A DNA stretch of 64,000 nucleotides from Tupaia tana (GCA_026018925.1 JAKSZU010000006.1:196899449-196963448), one strand, 5' to 3'. Positions 36,307-47,112 are shown, numbered from the stretch's first letter. Program-made: numbers and translations. The notes: generated from the sequence alone by a model not told the origin.

Positions 36307-36581
36307 TCTAGGTTTTTATTTTGCTTTTTAAGAGAGTTTTGCTATAGAGCACGTGCATTCACTGGAGAGAGAGAGACAGAGACAGTGAGAGGGAAAGTGA
36401 GAAATCATCCCCCCGGGAAGATGGCCATGCCACAGTTCCTTCTCCTCCATTCTCCTCTTGGGATTTTGGGCATACATGCATATATGCATGGTGTGAGTTT
36501 CAAGCTGCCATGCCCAGTTCTCAAACTGTGGTCAGCCACGTGGCAGTCCAGCAACGTAACCATTACGCCATTTGCTGGTCC
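36307..36581 (-). mobile_element. tRNA-SINE, family A (older)
   Basis: GAGTTTTGCTATAGAGCACG, the centre, and the head TACGCCATTTGCTGGTCC. Exact 13-bp TSDs, TGTGAAAAGCTTT, are at 36294-36306 and 36582-36594. Confidence 0.92.
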
Positions 36582-36654
36582 TGTGAAAAGCTTTCTATTT
36601 TACATTTCTTTATGACAAATGACATTTGATGAACAAAATTCTTTGAATAATTTT

Positions 36655-37100
36655 TTTTTCTTTTTTTGGAGAGATTTTTGCTATAGGGCGCGTGCGTTTG
36701 CCAGACAGACAGAGACAGAGAGATAGAAAGTGAGAAATAACCTCCCAGGGGGGATGGCCACACCGCAATCCCTTCTCTTCCATTCTTCTTTCAGGATCTT
36801 GGGCACGCACGCACACGCTCCCGGCGTGAGTTTAAGCCACCGGGTCCGGGACTCGAATCGCGGTCGACTACGTGGGAGTCCAGCGACATAGCCATTACGC
36901 TAACTGCTGGTCCCAGAAATCACCCCCAGGGAGAATGGTCATGCAGCAAACCATTCTTCTCCATTCTCTCAGTATTTTGGGTGCACACACACACACACAC
37001 ACGTGCCCAGTATGTTTAAAGCCACTGGGTCTGGGATTTGAACTGTGATTGGCCATGTGAGAGTCCAGCAACATAACCATTACTCCATCTTCTGATCACC
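36655..37100 (-). mobile_element. dimeric tRNA-SINE sharing one TSD pair
   Basis: On the plus strand a near-consensus full SINE (36655-36914, CpG-rich) joins directly to the 5' part of a second, more diverged SINE (36915-37100, from AGAAATCACCCCCAGGGAGA to the head). Exact 13-bp TSDs, TTTGAATAATTTT, flank the pair at 36642-36654 and 37101-37113. No duplication flanks the young unit alone. Confidence 0.88.
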
Positions 37101-37113
37101 TTTGAATAATTTT

Positions 37114-37757
37114 GAACACTGACTTTTATTCCTTCCATGCAGTGGGGTCCCAAGAGCAGGGCCCTATAAAGTGCTGGTCTAGGCAATATCAGGACACACT
37201 GTTAGGAGAATCTAGAGTCAACTAGATATCCAGTCTGTTCTCATTATCGCTGTTCATTACAACTCTAAATAGTACCAGTGGTAAAAGACTCTTTCCTGAA
37301 AACAAATCTCTCCTTGGTCAACATTCTAAATCATTGTCACAGTTGCCACTGAGTTTTCTAATATGCAAGTAAGCACATTTTAATTACTCGTCCTTGTCAA
37401 ACATTGAATCCAATACAAAAATTATTTTGGAAAACATCCACGTATACAGACTCTGATAAATACTTGGGGACAATTCATGATCCTAGGCTATGTGGTATCA
37501 CATATTTCTGTTTTAAATCACAGATTTATAATCAATGATGATCAAACAGTGTCAGTAAAAACAGAGATATTGGGCAACAGTTGCTTCAATTCTGTCACTC
37601 TATGGGATAGCTTGGAATTTTTGTATAAAATTTCAAACAGTGAAACAATATGTGAAGTGCATGTAGTAAGATTTTTTAATTTTTAAACACAAATTTGTAA
37701 TATCTGAAATACTTTTCCAAACTTAAATGGCATCACTTAAATTAGAATTCTCTTTTT
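37114..37757. other. unassigned non-coding DNA
   Basis: No feature recognised. Confidence 0.5.
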
Positions 37758-37772
37758 AAAAATAGTGTTTGT

Positions 37773-38033
37773 GGGAACCAGCAGTTAGCGTAATGGCTAT
37801 GTCGTTGGACTCCCACGTAGTCGACCGTGGTTCATGTCCCTGACCTGGTGGCTTAAAATTCATGCCAGGTGTGTGAGCGTGCATGCCCAAGATCCCGAGA
37901 GGAGAATGGAGGAGAAGGGATTGCGGTCTGACCATCACCCCTGGGGGGTGATTTCTCGCTTTCTGTCTCTCTGTCTCTCTCTGTCTGTCTGGCGAGTGCA
38001 CGTGCCCTATAGTGAAAAACCTCTCAAAAAAAA
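37773..38033 (+). mobile_element. tRNA-SINE, family A, GGCTATG subtype
   Basis: GGGAACCAGCAGTTAGCGTA, ATGGCTATG in place of ATGGTTATG, GACCGTGGTTC, and TCTGACCATC in the centre. TSDs AAAAATAGTGTT are at 37758-37769 and 38034-38045. It shares its variants with 40181-40354. Confidence 0.92.
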
Positions 38034-38049
38034 AAAAATAGTGTTAAAA

Positions 38050-39412
38050 AAAATGTGTATGATACAAAAAAAATCCAGTTCCATGTTCTTGGATGGGAAG
38101 AATCAATATAATCAAAATGTCAGTTCTATCCAAATTAACTTACATATTCAGTGTGATTCTGATTCAATTGCCAGTGACATTCTTCACAGAAATTGAAAAA
38201 AAAATATATAGTATTTGTTTGGAATCATAAAAGACCCCATATTGTAAGGCAATACTGTGCCTAAAGAATAAAATAGGAAGCATCTCAGTACTTGAGTTCA
38301 AAATATATTATAAAGAAGTGACAATCAAAATAGCATGGTACTGACACAAAAACATACATGTAGACCAATGAAACAGAATAGACAATACAGAAATAAACCC
38401 CAAATCATACAGCTGACTGATCTTTGGCTGATGGTACAAGACAATGCAGTGGAGATAAGAAAGTCTTCTCAGTAAATGATGCTGGAACCACTGAGTATCC
38501 ACCAGCAGCAAAATGAAACAAGACCACTATCTCTCACCGTTGACAAAAATCAACTCAAAGTGAATCAAAGAGTTAAATGTAAACCCTCAAACTATAAAAC
38601 TACTTGCAGAAAATGTAGGGGAAACTCTTAAAGACATTTGAGTAGATAAATATTTCTTGAATAAGACCCCTAGAGCACAGGCAATAATCCCAAAAATAGA
38701 CCACTAGGATTATATCAAACTAAAAATCTTCCTCACAGCAAAGGAAACAATAATTAGAGTGAAAAGACAACACATGAATGGGATAAAATACTTGCAAATT
38801 ATTCCTCAGAGAAGAGATAAATATCTAGCACATATAGGGAACTAAAGCAGCTCATCCATAAAAAAATAAATAATCCTATTTAAAAATGGATGAATGAATT
38901 GTACAGACAACTTCATGCATATCCATGTTTATTGCAACAGTATTCACAATTGCTAACACATGGAACCAATCTAAGTGTCCAAAAACTGAAGACGGGTTGA
39001 AAAACTATGGCATATATATACTATGGATATTACTCATCTATAAGAAACAATGATACTCTACCATTTGACTCAAAGTGGATGAATATAGAAGACTTAATGT
39101 TGAACAAAGTGAGCCAGACTTTGAAAGATACACACTGTATATCCCCACTCAATTTGTATCAAATATCTATACTTTCTGACAGAATTGGAGAGATATGAAG
39201 ATATGATAGTGGAGTGGACAAGGGTAGATACCACACCATTAGGAAGGATAGTGGATGGTAGAGAGTGGGTGAGAGGTGCAAAGGGAAGAACATTTAACAG
39301 ACCAAAAAAAATGTAAAATTCTTTTTAAAAAAAATATCATATACATCACGATGGGGACTTTATGTAAATGTAAAATTAACCTGAAAACAAACAAACAAAA
39401 AATAAAAAATTG
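38050..39412 (+). mobile_element. 5'-truncated L1 (ORF2 3' end and 3' UTR)
   Basis: The 3' part of L1 ORF2 is recognisable from TTCTTGGATGGGAAGAATCA and TAGCATGGTACTGACACAAA through AATGGGATAAAATACTTGCA. A 3' UTR and an A-rich tail with CAAACAAACAAAAAATAAAA follow. The frame is broken by many stops and indels, so no product is expected. The 5' end is truncated just after the SINE. Confidence 0.85.
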
Positions 39413-39568
39413 TGTTTGTTTTAGAACTAAAGAACAAATCAAGAAAAGCATAATTATTAGGCCATCAGGTGGTGTGGTGGTTAAGGTGCTAGATCCCACA
39501 TGGCCAACTGTACAGTTTGAGTCCCAAACCTGGCAGCTTGACAGACACACCAGAATAAAAAAGTTCTT

Positions 39569-39915
39569 TTTTTATATTAATTATTTTATTTTATTTTTTA
39601 TATACATTCAATCACATTGTCTAGCTTACAAAGTGAACATTTCAATATGTGAACATTTCTCCCCAGTCCAGTTGATCAAAATATCTTTAACTGATAACAC
39701 CACACCTCCCCATCTCGTCAATGCACTTCCTCCATATCCCTCCTCCAAATGTCCTTCCCTAGGCCCCACTCCTCCACACACACCACATCTGGCATTCACA
39801 CCCATCTCTTGTATTTGTATATCCTTTAGTCAATCAGTTTCAGTCATAGAGAGCAGACACTCGGTATATATTAAGTAGGGATATACAATGTCTCTCCCTC
39901 ATAGCCTGGCTTGCT
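39569..39915 (-). mobile_element. L1-like 3' fragment inserted in a SINE
   Basis: A T-rich start (TTTTTTATATTAATTATTTT) is followed by ATACATTCAATCACATTGTC and CTTACAAAGTGAACATTTCA, similar to the start of 13965-14290. The flanks AAAGTTCTT and AAATTCTT are probable TSDs. It is a minus-strand 5'-truncated insert, with family by inference. Confidence 0.6.
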
Positions 39916-39986
39916 AAATTCTTGAGAGAATAATGGAGGAGAAGGGATTGTGGTATGGCCATTTCTTCATGAGGGGTGATTTCTCA

Positions 39987-39988
<2 letters not shown>

Positions 39989-40036
<48 letters not shown>
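39989..40036. repeat. (CT)n inside a SINE
   Basis: About 20 CT units replace the shorter TCTGTCTCTCTGTCTCTC segment of the SINE. Confidence 0.9.
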
Positions 40037-40180
40037 GTCTTTCTTCAGTGAGCATACATGCCCTATAGCAAAAACCTTTAAAAAAATGAAAAGCATAATT
40101 ATTATCAATTATTACAGGATTATTATCAACAATAGGCTTGTGGAATAAAGAAGGAGGCTGTTAAAAAATGACCAAGCCTG

Positions 40181-40354
40181 GGAACCAGCAGTTAGCATAA
40201 TGGCTATGTCGCTGGACTCCCACGTAGTCGACCGTGGTTCGCGTCCCGTGACCATCCCCCCTGGGGGGTGACTTCTCGCTTTCTGTCTCTATGTCTCTCT
40301 CTGTCTGTCTGGCGAGCGCACGCGCCCTATAGCAAAAACCTCTCAAAAAAAAAA
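40181..40354 (+). mobile_element. tRNA-SINE, family A, internally deleted
   Basis: The head runs to GGTTCGCGTCCCG and then jumps to TGACCATCCCCCCTGGGG, losing about 90 bp. The rest is close to consensus with poly(A). Exact 18-bp TSDs, AAAAAATGACCAAGCCTG, are at 40163-40180 and 40355-40372. Confidence 0.92.
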
Positions 40355-40372
40355 AAAAAATGACCAAGCCTG

Positions 40373-40713
40373 AGTGCCAAGCATGCTAATAACCACAGCT
40401 TCCAGGGAATAATTAAGACTGAGCTGCCTTAGTGTGCTGGGAGTTGATCTTCATTTTCATTCTAGAACATCTGTGAGTGGTGGCAGAACTCAGGCCACAA
40501 GAGGTCTGGGAGGGAGTCTCCAATTTGAGAACATAGACCCTTTCTTCATTGAAACTTAAAGAGAAACTCTTCAGTTTTCATCATTAACACATCGCTCTGA
40601 AGTCAAGGTGGAAAGACACTGAGCTAGGTCTCTGATTTGAGTAAATATTATCTATATATTTGGGAAATTATATCCTATTTAAATGATGAAGAGGAAAATG
40701 AGGCTGCTGTTTT
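40373..40713. other. unassigned non-coding DNA
   Basis: No feature recognised. Confidence 0.5.
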
Positions 40714-40727
40714 TATCTGGGTATTTT

Positions 40728-40981
40728 TTTTTTTAAAAGAGAGATTTTTGTTTTAGGGCTCATGTGCTCACCAGAGAGACAGAAAGAGATGGAAAGACAG
40801 AAAGCAAGAAATCACCCCCTGGAGGGATTTCAGTCCCCTCTCCTCCATTCTCCTCTTGGGATTTTGGACACGCAAACACATGTGCCTGGCTGAGTTTTAA
40901 GCTGCCAGGTCTGGGACTCAAACCACAGTCAGCTCTGTGGGAGTCCAGTGACATAACCATTACACCATCTGCTGGTCCCTT
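40728..40981 (-). mobile_element. tRNA-SINE, family A
   Basis: T tract, GATTTTTGTTTTAGGGCTCA, the centre lacking about 20 bp (CCCTGGAGGGATTTCAGTCC), and the head CACCATCTGCTGGTCCC. TSDs TATCTGGGTATTTT (40714-40727) and TACCTGGGTATTTT (40982-40995) differ by one base. Confidence 0.92.
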
Positions 40982-40995
40982 TACCTGGGTATTTT

Positions 40996-42527
40996 AAATA
41001 TAAAGAGACAGCAGAGAACTGCAAAAAGCACAATGGTTCTGTCTGAATCTGATTGTCTGATTCCCGTGGCAGGCCCAGGCTGTCCTGGGTAAACAAGAGT
41101 GAGGATTCAACCCCCTATGTTTCATCTCATCTCTAAATCATTCTCATCTCCCAGATTGCTGGGAGGATGCAGTGAGACAAGGTGAATAGATAGCACTGTT
41201 TGGATCACAGTAACACATGACATATCCTGCTGTATACATGGCAAAAAGAGAGAAGTGTCTAGGAATCTCTCATTTTCTAATGATGATTGAAGGCAGAATC
41301 TAAGTGTGAAGAACTGGGTCTGAAAAGAACCAAAGTACTGACTTAGGAGGGGTGAATATATGTATGATCTACTTGGAATAATCCTAATTTAGGCAGGTTA
41401 GCCCATGGTAATATGGATACACCCCCTTTATTCTCAGAAGTGTCCCAGTTTGGATAATAATGATATGATCTGCTTACTCAGGAGAGGCAGGAGTAAAATG
41501 AAGGTCTAAGGTCAGAGGAAGTCATTACAGGCCAGAATATACTGACAGGGTTGGGTCCAACCTGAAGGACAACCATTGGACAGCTAGTACTGTGGTGTGT
41601 GATTGAGCAGTACAGAGAAATTGCCAAGGTTGGCTAAGCAGGAGAGGGATGAGAAACTGGGTCACAACACACAGAAAACTGCTGGGCTACACACCACCAC
41701 CCTGAGTGACCTAGATAGCTGCAGAGCCCCACAGGGACATTGTAATCTTTAATTATGATATAGCTGACACTGCTCAAAGCTCTGCACTAAGTCCTTATGT
41801 ACATTTTTTTTTTCAGGATTTAATTTTCACAAATAATCTAAGCCTTTATACTACTGTTATCCCATTTTACAGAAGGAGAAACAGAAGCTTCTACAAATTA
41901 AACATCTAATCCAAGTTAACATCTCTAGTCAACCCAGGTTATTAACTCAGACAGTCCAACTCAGGTATAATAACATTACACTATGCTTTTCAGCTTTGGC
42001 CATGCCTGAATTAGAGAGGCATATTAGCTAAATAAAAAGTCATGGGAAATAAAATGAGCCACTGGGCTTAATTTCATAAAAGGAGAGAAAATATTAGAAT
42101 GAAACAAAATATTTTTATAAAAAAGTCAGAGAGTAGTTATTACCAGTGTGACAAAGAGAGAGAGAAAAAGAAAGCTAAGAAATAGAAATTATCAGAGGAA
42201 GAGAAGAAAGATAAGAAGAGGCTAAATTTGCTTTCAGCATTCAGATTCCAAAGATCAGAAAAATTACATTCTTTTCCATCGGTGAGTGAAAAATAACACT
42301 TGACCTAAGATTTTATTAAGACCAGCTAAAAGATGCTGAGAAAACAATAATACAACACAAATATTTTGTCTGCTCTAACTTTCATAAGAAAAAAAGTGAA
42401 GAATTTAAAAAAAGGAGAGAAGAAATGAAATGTTCAGAAAAATATAGACATGAAGCAGGATGTTAAGTATTTTGATTTAAGGTATAATTATTGTATTGTA
42501 ATTTTAGCATCTTGCTATTTCATTTTG
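40996..42527. other. unassigned DNA with one antisense MIR
   Basis: A reversed MIR is visible at about 41760-41975 (CATTTTACAGAAGGAGAAAC). The remainder was not recognised. Confidence 0.45.
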
Positions 42528-42895
42528 GCACCTGGACCAGCAACATCAACTGGCAGCTTGTTAAAGATGCAGACTTGGCCAGCTCCGTGGCGCAGTGGTA
42601 ATATACTGGCCAAGAGAAACTGGATCCCACATAGCTGCGGTGGAATCCCTAGCCTGGTTCACCTGGAACATGGCAGGATTCAATAGGCTTAAGGATGGGA
42701 GGGAGGGGATTGCAGCATGACTAGACCCTGTGGGGGATGCTCCTCCCTTCCTTTCTCTTTTTCTCTTACATGTGCACTTGCATTCTATAATGAATAAGAC
42801 AGGGGAAAATGCAGAATCTCAGGTCCCAGCCCATGCTCCTAAATCAGAATCTACACTTTTATAAGATTCACAGCACAACGGTGTTTACGAAGCTC
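42528..42895 (+). mobile_element. MER5-like hAT element split by a SINE
   Basis: Left: CACCTGGACCAGCAACATCA and GCAGCTTGTTAAAGATGCAG. Right: ATGCAGAATCTCAGGTCCCA and AAATCAGAATCTACACTTTT. Together they match MER5A. Confidence 0.8.
42578..42805 (+). mobile_element. divergent tRNA-SINE inside MER5
   Basis: Head GGCCAGCTCCGTGGCGCAGT, then GGGAGGGAGGGGATTGCAGC and a CT-rich end with ATTCTATAATGAATAAGAC. It shares only the tail layout with family A. The flanks AAAGATGCAGACTT and AAAATGCAGAATCT are TSD-like, though both also match MER5. Confidence 0.75.
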
Positions 42896-42984
42896 TGTTG
42901 TAATACACGATGGTTTTCTATTACTGAGCATGCCTAAGTTCTCTTAAAGGGAAAACCCAGGCCTTGACTTGGGAGTCTTATGTT

Positions 42985-43078
42985 TCTCCCTTGCAATGAT
43001 TCTCATTAACTGCATGACCTTGAGCAAAGGATTCCATCTTCCTGAGCCTCGGTTTTCTTATGTGTAAAATGGGGATTA
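42985..43078 (+). mobile_element. MIR fragment
   Basis: TGCATGACCTTGAGCAAAGG, TTTTCTTATGTGTAAAATGG: a MIR core that ends where the Tigger-like element begins. Confidence 0.65.
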
Positions 43079-43400
43079 CAGTTATCCCCTGGTATCTGCA
43101 GAGTATTGGCCCCAGGACTCCCATAGATACCAAAATCTACTAATGTTTAAATTCCTTACTTAAAATGGTGCAGTATTTGCCTATAACTGCACACGTTCTC
43201 TGTATCCTTCAAATTATCTCTGGGTTATCACAACACCTAATACAATGTAAATGCTATGTAAGTAGTTGTTATGTTGCATTGTTTAGGAAATAAAAATAAG
43301 AGAAAAAGTCTGTACAAACGCCATCAATATTTATCCAAATAGTTTCATCCAATTGATTGAATCCACAGATGAAGAACACATAGATATGAAGGGCCAACTC
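43079..43400. mobile_element. Tigger-like non-autonomous DNA transposon
   Basis: The ends CAGTTATCCCCTGGTATCTG and GAAGGGCCAACTCCATA are degenerate inverted repeats. TGTTTAGGAAATAAAAATAA and CTAATACAATGTAAATGCTA in between fit a known mammalian TcMar-Tigger-type element. The left end follows TA. Confidence 0.65.
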
Positions 43401-43769
43401 CATATAAAAATTGTGTTCTAGGCTTGTTTTGGGGGATGTTCAACAAGTGCTCTTTTCATTCTTTCATGTATAGATCTGCCTCAGACAAGCCCATTCCCAG
43501 CCTTTGTGCTGTCATCATTTTTCTAAATTTAGTAGTAATATTCATATGTATATAATTGTATGTTACCTAGAGATGAAATTCTAAAATAATTTGATTATTT
43601 ATTAATTTTCTCAAGATGACAGAATACAGTTTAGCAAACTTCCTCTTGAAATAGTCTTGAACATTTCTAGGTTCTTTTACCCTGGATTGATGGGTGAGTG
43701 ATATGTCACTTTCACAAAGTCAGGTATACATTATAGACAGGTAAGTAACAAGCTCCTTTTTAATAATGA

Positions 43770-44005
43770 TACTAACATATACTGAGCAGATGTTCTATGT
43801 CCTATTCAAGAGTATCATGTAGGTATAATACTACTGTTAACTAAAACTATTAATAAGTACTTCATAGAATTGCTATAAGGATTAAGTAGTCCAATTCTCC
43901 CCCTCCATTTAATAGGAAAAAAAAAATAAAGACAGAAAGCATGAAATGCCTTACTGATGACCACACATAATAACACAAATCCTAAAATCTTTTTGCTGAT
44001 GATAT
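43770..44005 (-). mobile_element. possible antisense MIR or L2 remnant
   Basis: CTGAGCAGATGTTCTATGTC and the later TAAAGACAGAAAGCATGAAA suggest an old reversed repeat. Weak. Confidence 0.35.
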
Positions 44006-44105
44006 ATGAGGAAGTCAAAAAGTCTGTGAAAAATTAAAGTATGAGTGTATTTTGATATAAAAAAATTGAAACCCATGCAGTTTTGTCATAAAATGTTTTT
44101 TCCCA
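44006..44105. mobile_element. palindromic-end MITE-like element, partial
   Basis: GAGGAAGTCAAAAAGTCTGT and TTGAAACCCATGCAGTTTTG match the element at 53788-53922. The right inverted end has decayed. Confidence 0.5.
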
Positions 44106-45371
44106 TCCCTCTTGCTCCAATCAGGACTGAGTTAGTTACAAGTACCTTTGTAGAGTCTCTCTACAGCTACAGTTGGTTCTATGATGCAAAAAAATAGTTG
44201 GGAGGCTAGAGAGCAAGTGGGCCTTCCTGGAAGATCAGGCTTACCTCAGTGTTTTTCACTCCCTGTTAACAATGTCTCCAAATACTTAGCTGTGTGAATT
44301 CTATCCTTTGGCCACTTACACATTTTTGCTCCATTCTGTTTTGTCCCTTTTCCTGCCTACCAGATCTGTGGTCTTCCCTTCTGTTTAATCAAGAGTCTTT
44401 CAGCTGTAAGTGATGTAAACCAGATCAAATGGCAAGGAATTGTGAGCTCACAGAACTGATATGTCATGAATACAGCTTGCTTCAAACCTGGCTGGATCCA
44501 AGGACCAGGCACCATCACAGAACTTGATCTTTCCCTCTCTACCAATTTCACATGCTTTCCATCCCATCAGATTGCTCTTCAGACAGATTATCCACATGAG
44601 GTGACTACTGGCACCCCTGGATTCATATATTACCACCTTAGAGCATCTCTTTCTCTTTAGTCCAATCAAAATTGTTACATGTTTCACTGGACTAACCCGG
44701 TTCACATACCTATCCTGAGGCGGGTGATAAAATGATCCGAGCTTATCAGTTCCAGTTATTTGGTCCCCTTAGAGAACCAGAAAAAGATTGCAATCCCACT
44801 CAGTCTGGAAAAGTGCAAAGAGGAGAAGAAATGGTTCTCCAAAGGAAAATCATCGCATCATCTGTAGAAATAGAATGAATGCTAGACAGATCAAAGTGAA
44901 GGGCTTCTTTACACAGACCTGTCAGATATATGATGTCCCTTATTTCTGTCTTGACTCCAAATTTCTGGCCTATGCATACTAAAATTCCTTAATCTTCAAG
45001 CTTGCTGGGTTCCCTGGTTTCAGACCTGTACTTACTCATCTTAACCAGCCATTGTATGATATAAGGGAAAACCCTTTATGAACACTCAGAAGGAACTCAG
45101 AACTTCTGGAACCATTGTGGTTGGAAAGGAAGCCTGAGGAAGCTTTGTGGAATCTATAAAACAACATACTGTGTGGCTTTTCAAGAACATCCAACATAGT
45201 TAGTGGGAAGAGTATTGAATTCAGAGTCAATGAGCCTAAGGAAAAAATAGTAGCTGATTCCATGAGAGCTAAGGACAGGAGGCCTGGATGGAGAATAAAG
45301 CTGTGACTAGTTTTTAAGATGGGTGTTTAAAAATATATGCCAGATAATATTTCTGTAATTGATCCTCAACT
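44106..45371. other. mostly unassigned; old repeat near 44355-44735
   Basis: The stretch 44355-44735 (AAACCTGGCTGGATCCAAGG, TCCAATCAAAATTGTTACAT) resembles an old mammalian interspersed repeat that I cannot name. Nothing else was recognised. Confidence 0.4.
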
Positions 45372-45390
45372 CCAAATTATGTTTATTTAT

Positions 45391-45650
45391 TTATTTTTGG
45401 AAGAGGTTTTTGCTATAGGGCATATGTGCTTGCCAGAAAGACAGAGAGAGACAGAGAGACAGAAAGTGAGAAATCACCCTCCAGGGGGGATGACCACACT
45501 GCAATTCCCTCTCCTCCATTCTTCTCTCAGGATCTTGGGCTCACACGCACACACGCTCGGCGTGAATTCAAGCCACAGGGTCTGGGACTTGAACCACAGT
45601 CGATCACATGGGAGTCCAGCAATGCAGCCATTATGCCATCTGCTGGTCCC
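45391..45650 (-). mobile_element. tRNA-SINE, family A
   Basis: GAGGTTTTTGCTATAGGGCA, the centre, and the head ATGCCATCTGCTGGTCCC. Exact 19-bp TSDs, CCAAATTATGTTTATTTAT, are at 45372-45390 and 45651-45669. The tail is TTATTTTT rather than a pure T run. Confidence 0.95.
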
Positions 45651-45933
45651 CCAAATTATGTTTATTTATAATGAACAGCAAGACATTTGCCAAAGCACCC
45701 TGTTCCTGAAAACTATGAAAGAAAAATCCTGTGTCTTGTCAAAGAATGTATTATTAGAAAATGCTTGCAAAAGAAAGCATATCAAATGTTGCATCAAAGC
45801 ACACTGGAATTTTAACAATATCTTAGAAATATTTGGTTGAGTTGTGTCTCTTTTCCCAGGTGTAAAATTAAAACAATTATTTTAAAAGTTCTAATTCTTT
45901 CCAAAGCAACAATTAACTTATATCAGAAGTGGA

Positions 45934-46154
45934 TTCTTTTAAATTGCCAGAGACAGAGAAAGAAGGAGAAAACACTCCCCACTGAGGGTTGGTCATACCA
46001 CAGTTTTTTCTCCTCCGTATCTCTATCCTGTCAGGATTTGGGCACTCATGTGTACATGTACAGAATGTTTCTCAAGCCACCAGGGCCAGGATTTGAACCT
46101 TAGTTGCCCATATTGATCTGGCTCCCTTAACCACTAGGCTATGGAGCTGGCCCA
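45934..46154 (-). mobile_element. tRNA-SINE, family B
   Basis: TTAAATTGCCAGAGACAGAG, CTATCCTGTCAGGATTTGGG, CACCAGGGCCAGGATTTGAA, and the head AACCACTAGGCTATGGAGCT. Confidence 0.82.
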
Positions 46155-46231
46155 GGAGGCTTTAAAAATAAACAAACAAACAAAACAAAACAAAAAAAAG
46201 TATTTGGGAGAAGGAATCAACATGTTAAAAA

Positions 46232-46432
46232 ATAAGATGCCTTGGATACAACCTTGGTGGTACACACTGCTAAGATGCTATGCTCCAAAGACTTGGACTA
46301 CATGGGAGGCCCAGGTTCAATTCCTGGTCCAACCTAAAGGCCTGATACAATGGTGCAAACCTGTAATCCCAACTCAAGAGGCTGAGGCAGGAGGATCACA
46401 ACATAGTAAGACCCATCTCTAAGAAATAGATA
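46232..46432 (+). mobile_element. composite tRNA/7SL SINE
   Basis: The left part ends in a B-box-like CAGGTTCAATTCCTGG. The right part reads AACCTGTAATCCCAACTCAA, GAGGCTGAGGCAGGAGGATC, then GTAAGACCCATCTCTAAG, clearly like an Alu/7SL monomer that lacks its middle. A short A/T-rich tail follows. This is the only 7SL-like element in the window. Confidence 0.75.
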
Positions 46433-46518
46433 AATAAATCAGATACCATATCCAAACATTGCAAATGTGCAGAAAGACATTTCAATGCCTCACACTGTTG
46501 AGTATCCCATCTCCCTTT

Positions 46519-46792
46519 TTCCCTTTTTTTTATTTTTTGAGAGAGATTTTTGCTATAGGGCGCGTGCGCTTGCCAGACAGACAGAGAGAGACATAGAGAC
46601 AGAAAGCGAGAAATCACCCCCCAGGGGGGATGGTCACGCCGCAATCCCTTCTCCTCCATTCTCCTCTAGGGATCTTGGGCACGCAGGCACACGCGCCTGG
46701 CATGAGTTTTAAGCCACCGGGTCCGGGACACGAACCGCAGTCGACTACGTGGAAGTCCAGCAACACAGCCATTACGCTAACTGCTCGTTCCC
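46519..46792 (-). mobile_element. tRNA-SINE, family A, young
   Basis: GCTATAGGGCGCGTGCGCTT, a near-consensus centre, and the head GCTAACTGCTCGTTCC. Exact 15-bp TSDs, TCCCATCTCCCTTTT, are at 46504-46518 and 46793-46807. Confidence 0.94.
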
Positions 46793-46844
46793 TCCCATCT
46801 CCCTTTTATATTGACTGTGACCTTCTCAGATGACAATGTTTCTT

Positions 46845-47095
46845 TCTATTCTTTTTTTTTAAGAGAGATTTTTTTTTTTCCTATAGGGTGTGTGTGATTG
46901 CCAGAGTTGGGAAGACAGAAATCAACCACCAAGGAGGATGGCCATGCTGCAATCCCCTCTCCATTCTCCTCTTGGGATTTTGGGCATGCATACACACATG
47001 CCAGGCATGAGTTTCAAGCCTTCAGGTCCAAAACTCAAACTGCACCGGCCACGTGGCAGTCCAGTGACATAACTATTTTGCCTTCTGCTGGTCCC
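46845..47095 (-). mobile_element. tRNA-SINE, family A, 52 bp from the previous one
   Basis: CCTATAGGGTGTGTGTGATT, a shortened GA block, the centre, and the head TTGCCTTCTGCTGGTCCC. Flanks AGATGACAATGTTTCT and AGACGTCAATGTTTCT are TSDs with two mismatches. Confidence 0.88.
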
Positions 47096-47112
47096 AAGAC
47101 GTCAATGTTTCT

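Larger units (their letters stand above)
39460..40087 (+). mobile_element. tRNA-SINE, family A, split by an insert
   Basis: The 5' half is 39460 to about 39568 (GGCCATCAGGTGGTGTGG and the B box). The 3' half runs from about 39916 (GGAGGAGAAGGGATTGTGGT through CCCTATAGCAAAAACC) to the A tail. Exact 17-bp TSDs, GAAAAGCATAATTATTA, at 39443-39459 and 40088-40104 show it was once continuous. Confidence 0.93.

Noticed and set aside
39276..39878. 200-codon plus-strand reading frame, the longest in the window
   Set aside because: It runs from the L1 3' UTR through a SINE half into an antisense L1-like insert. It has no domain and is a chance frame.
45337..45840. 167-codon plus-strand frame
   Set aside because: Its first 100 codons lie in the SINE at 45391-45650. 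The rest is unrecognised.
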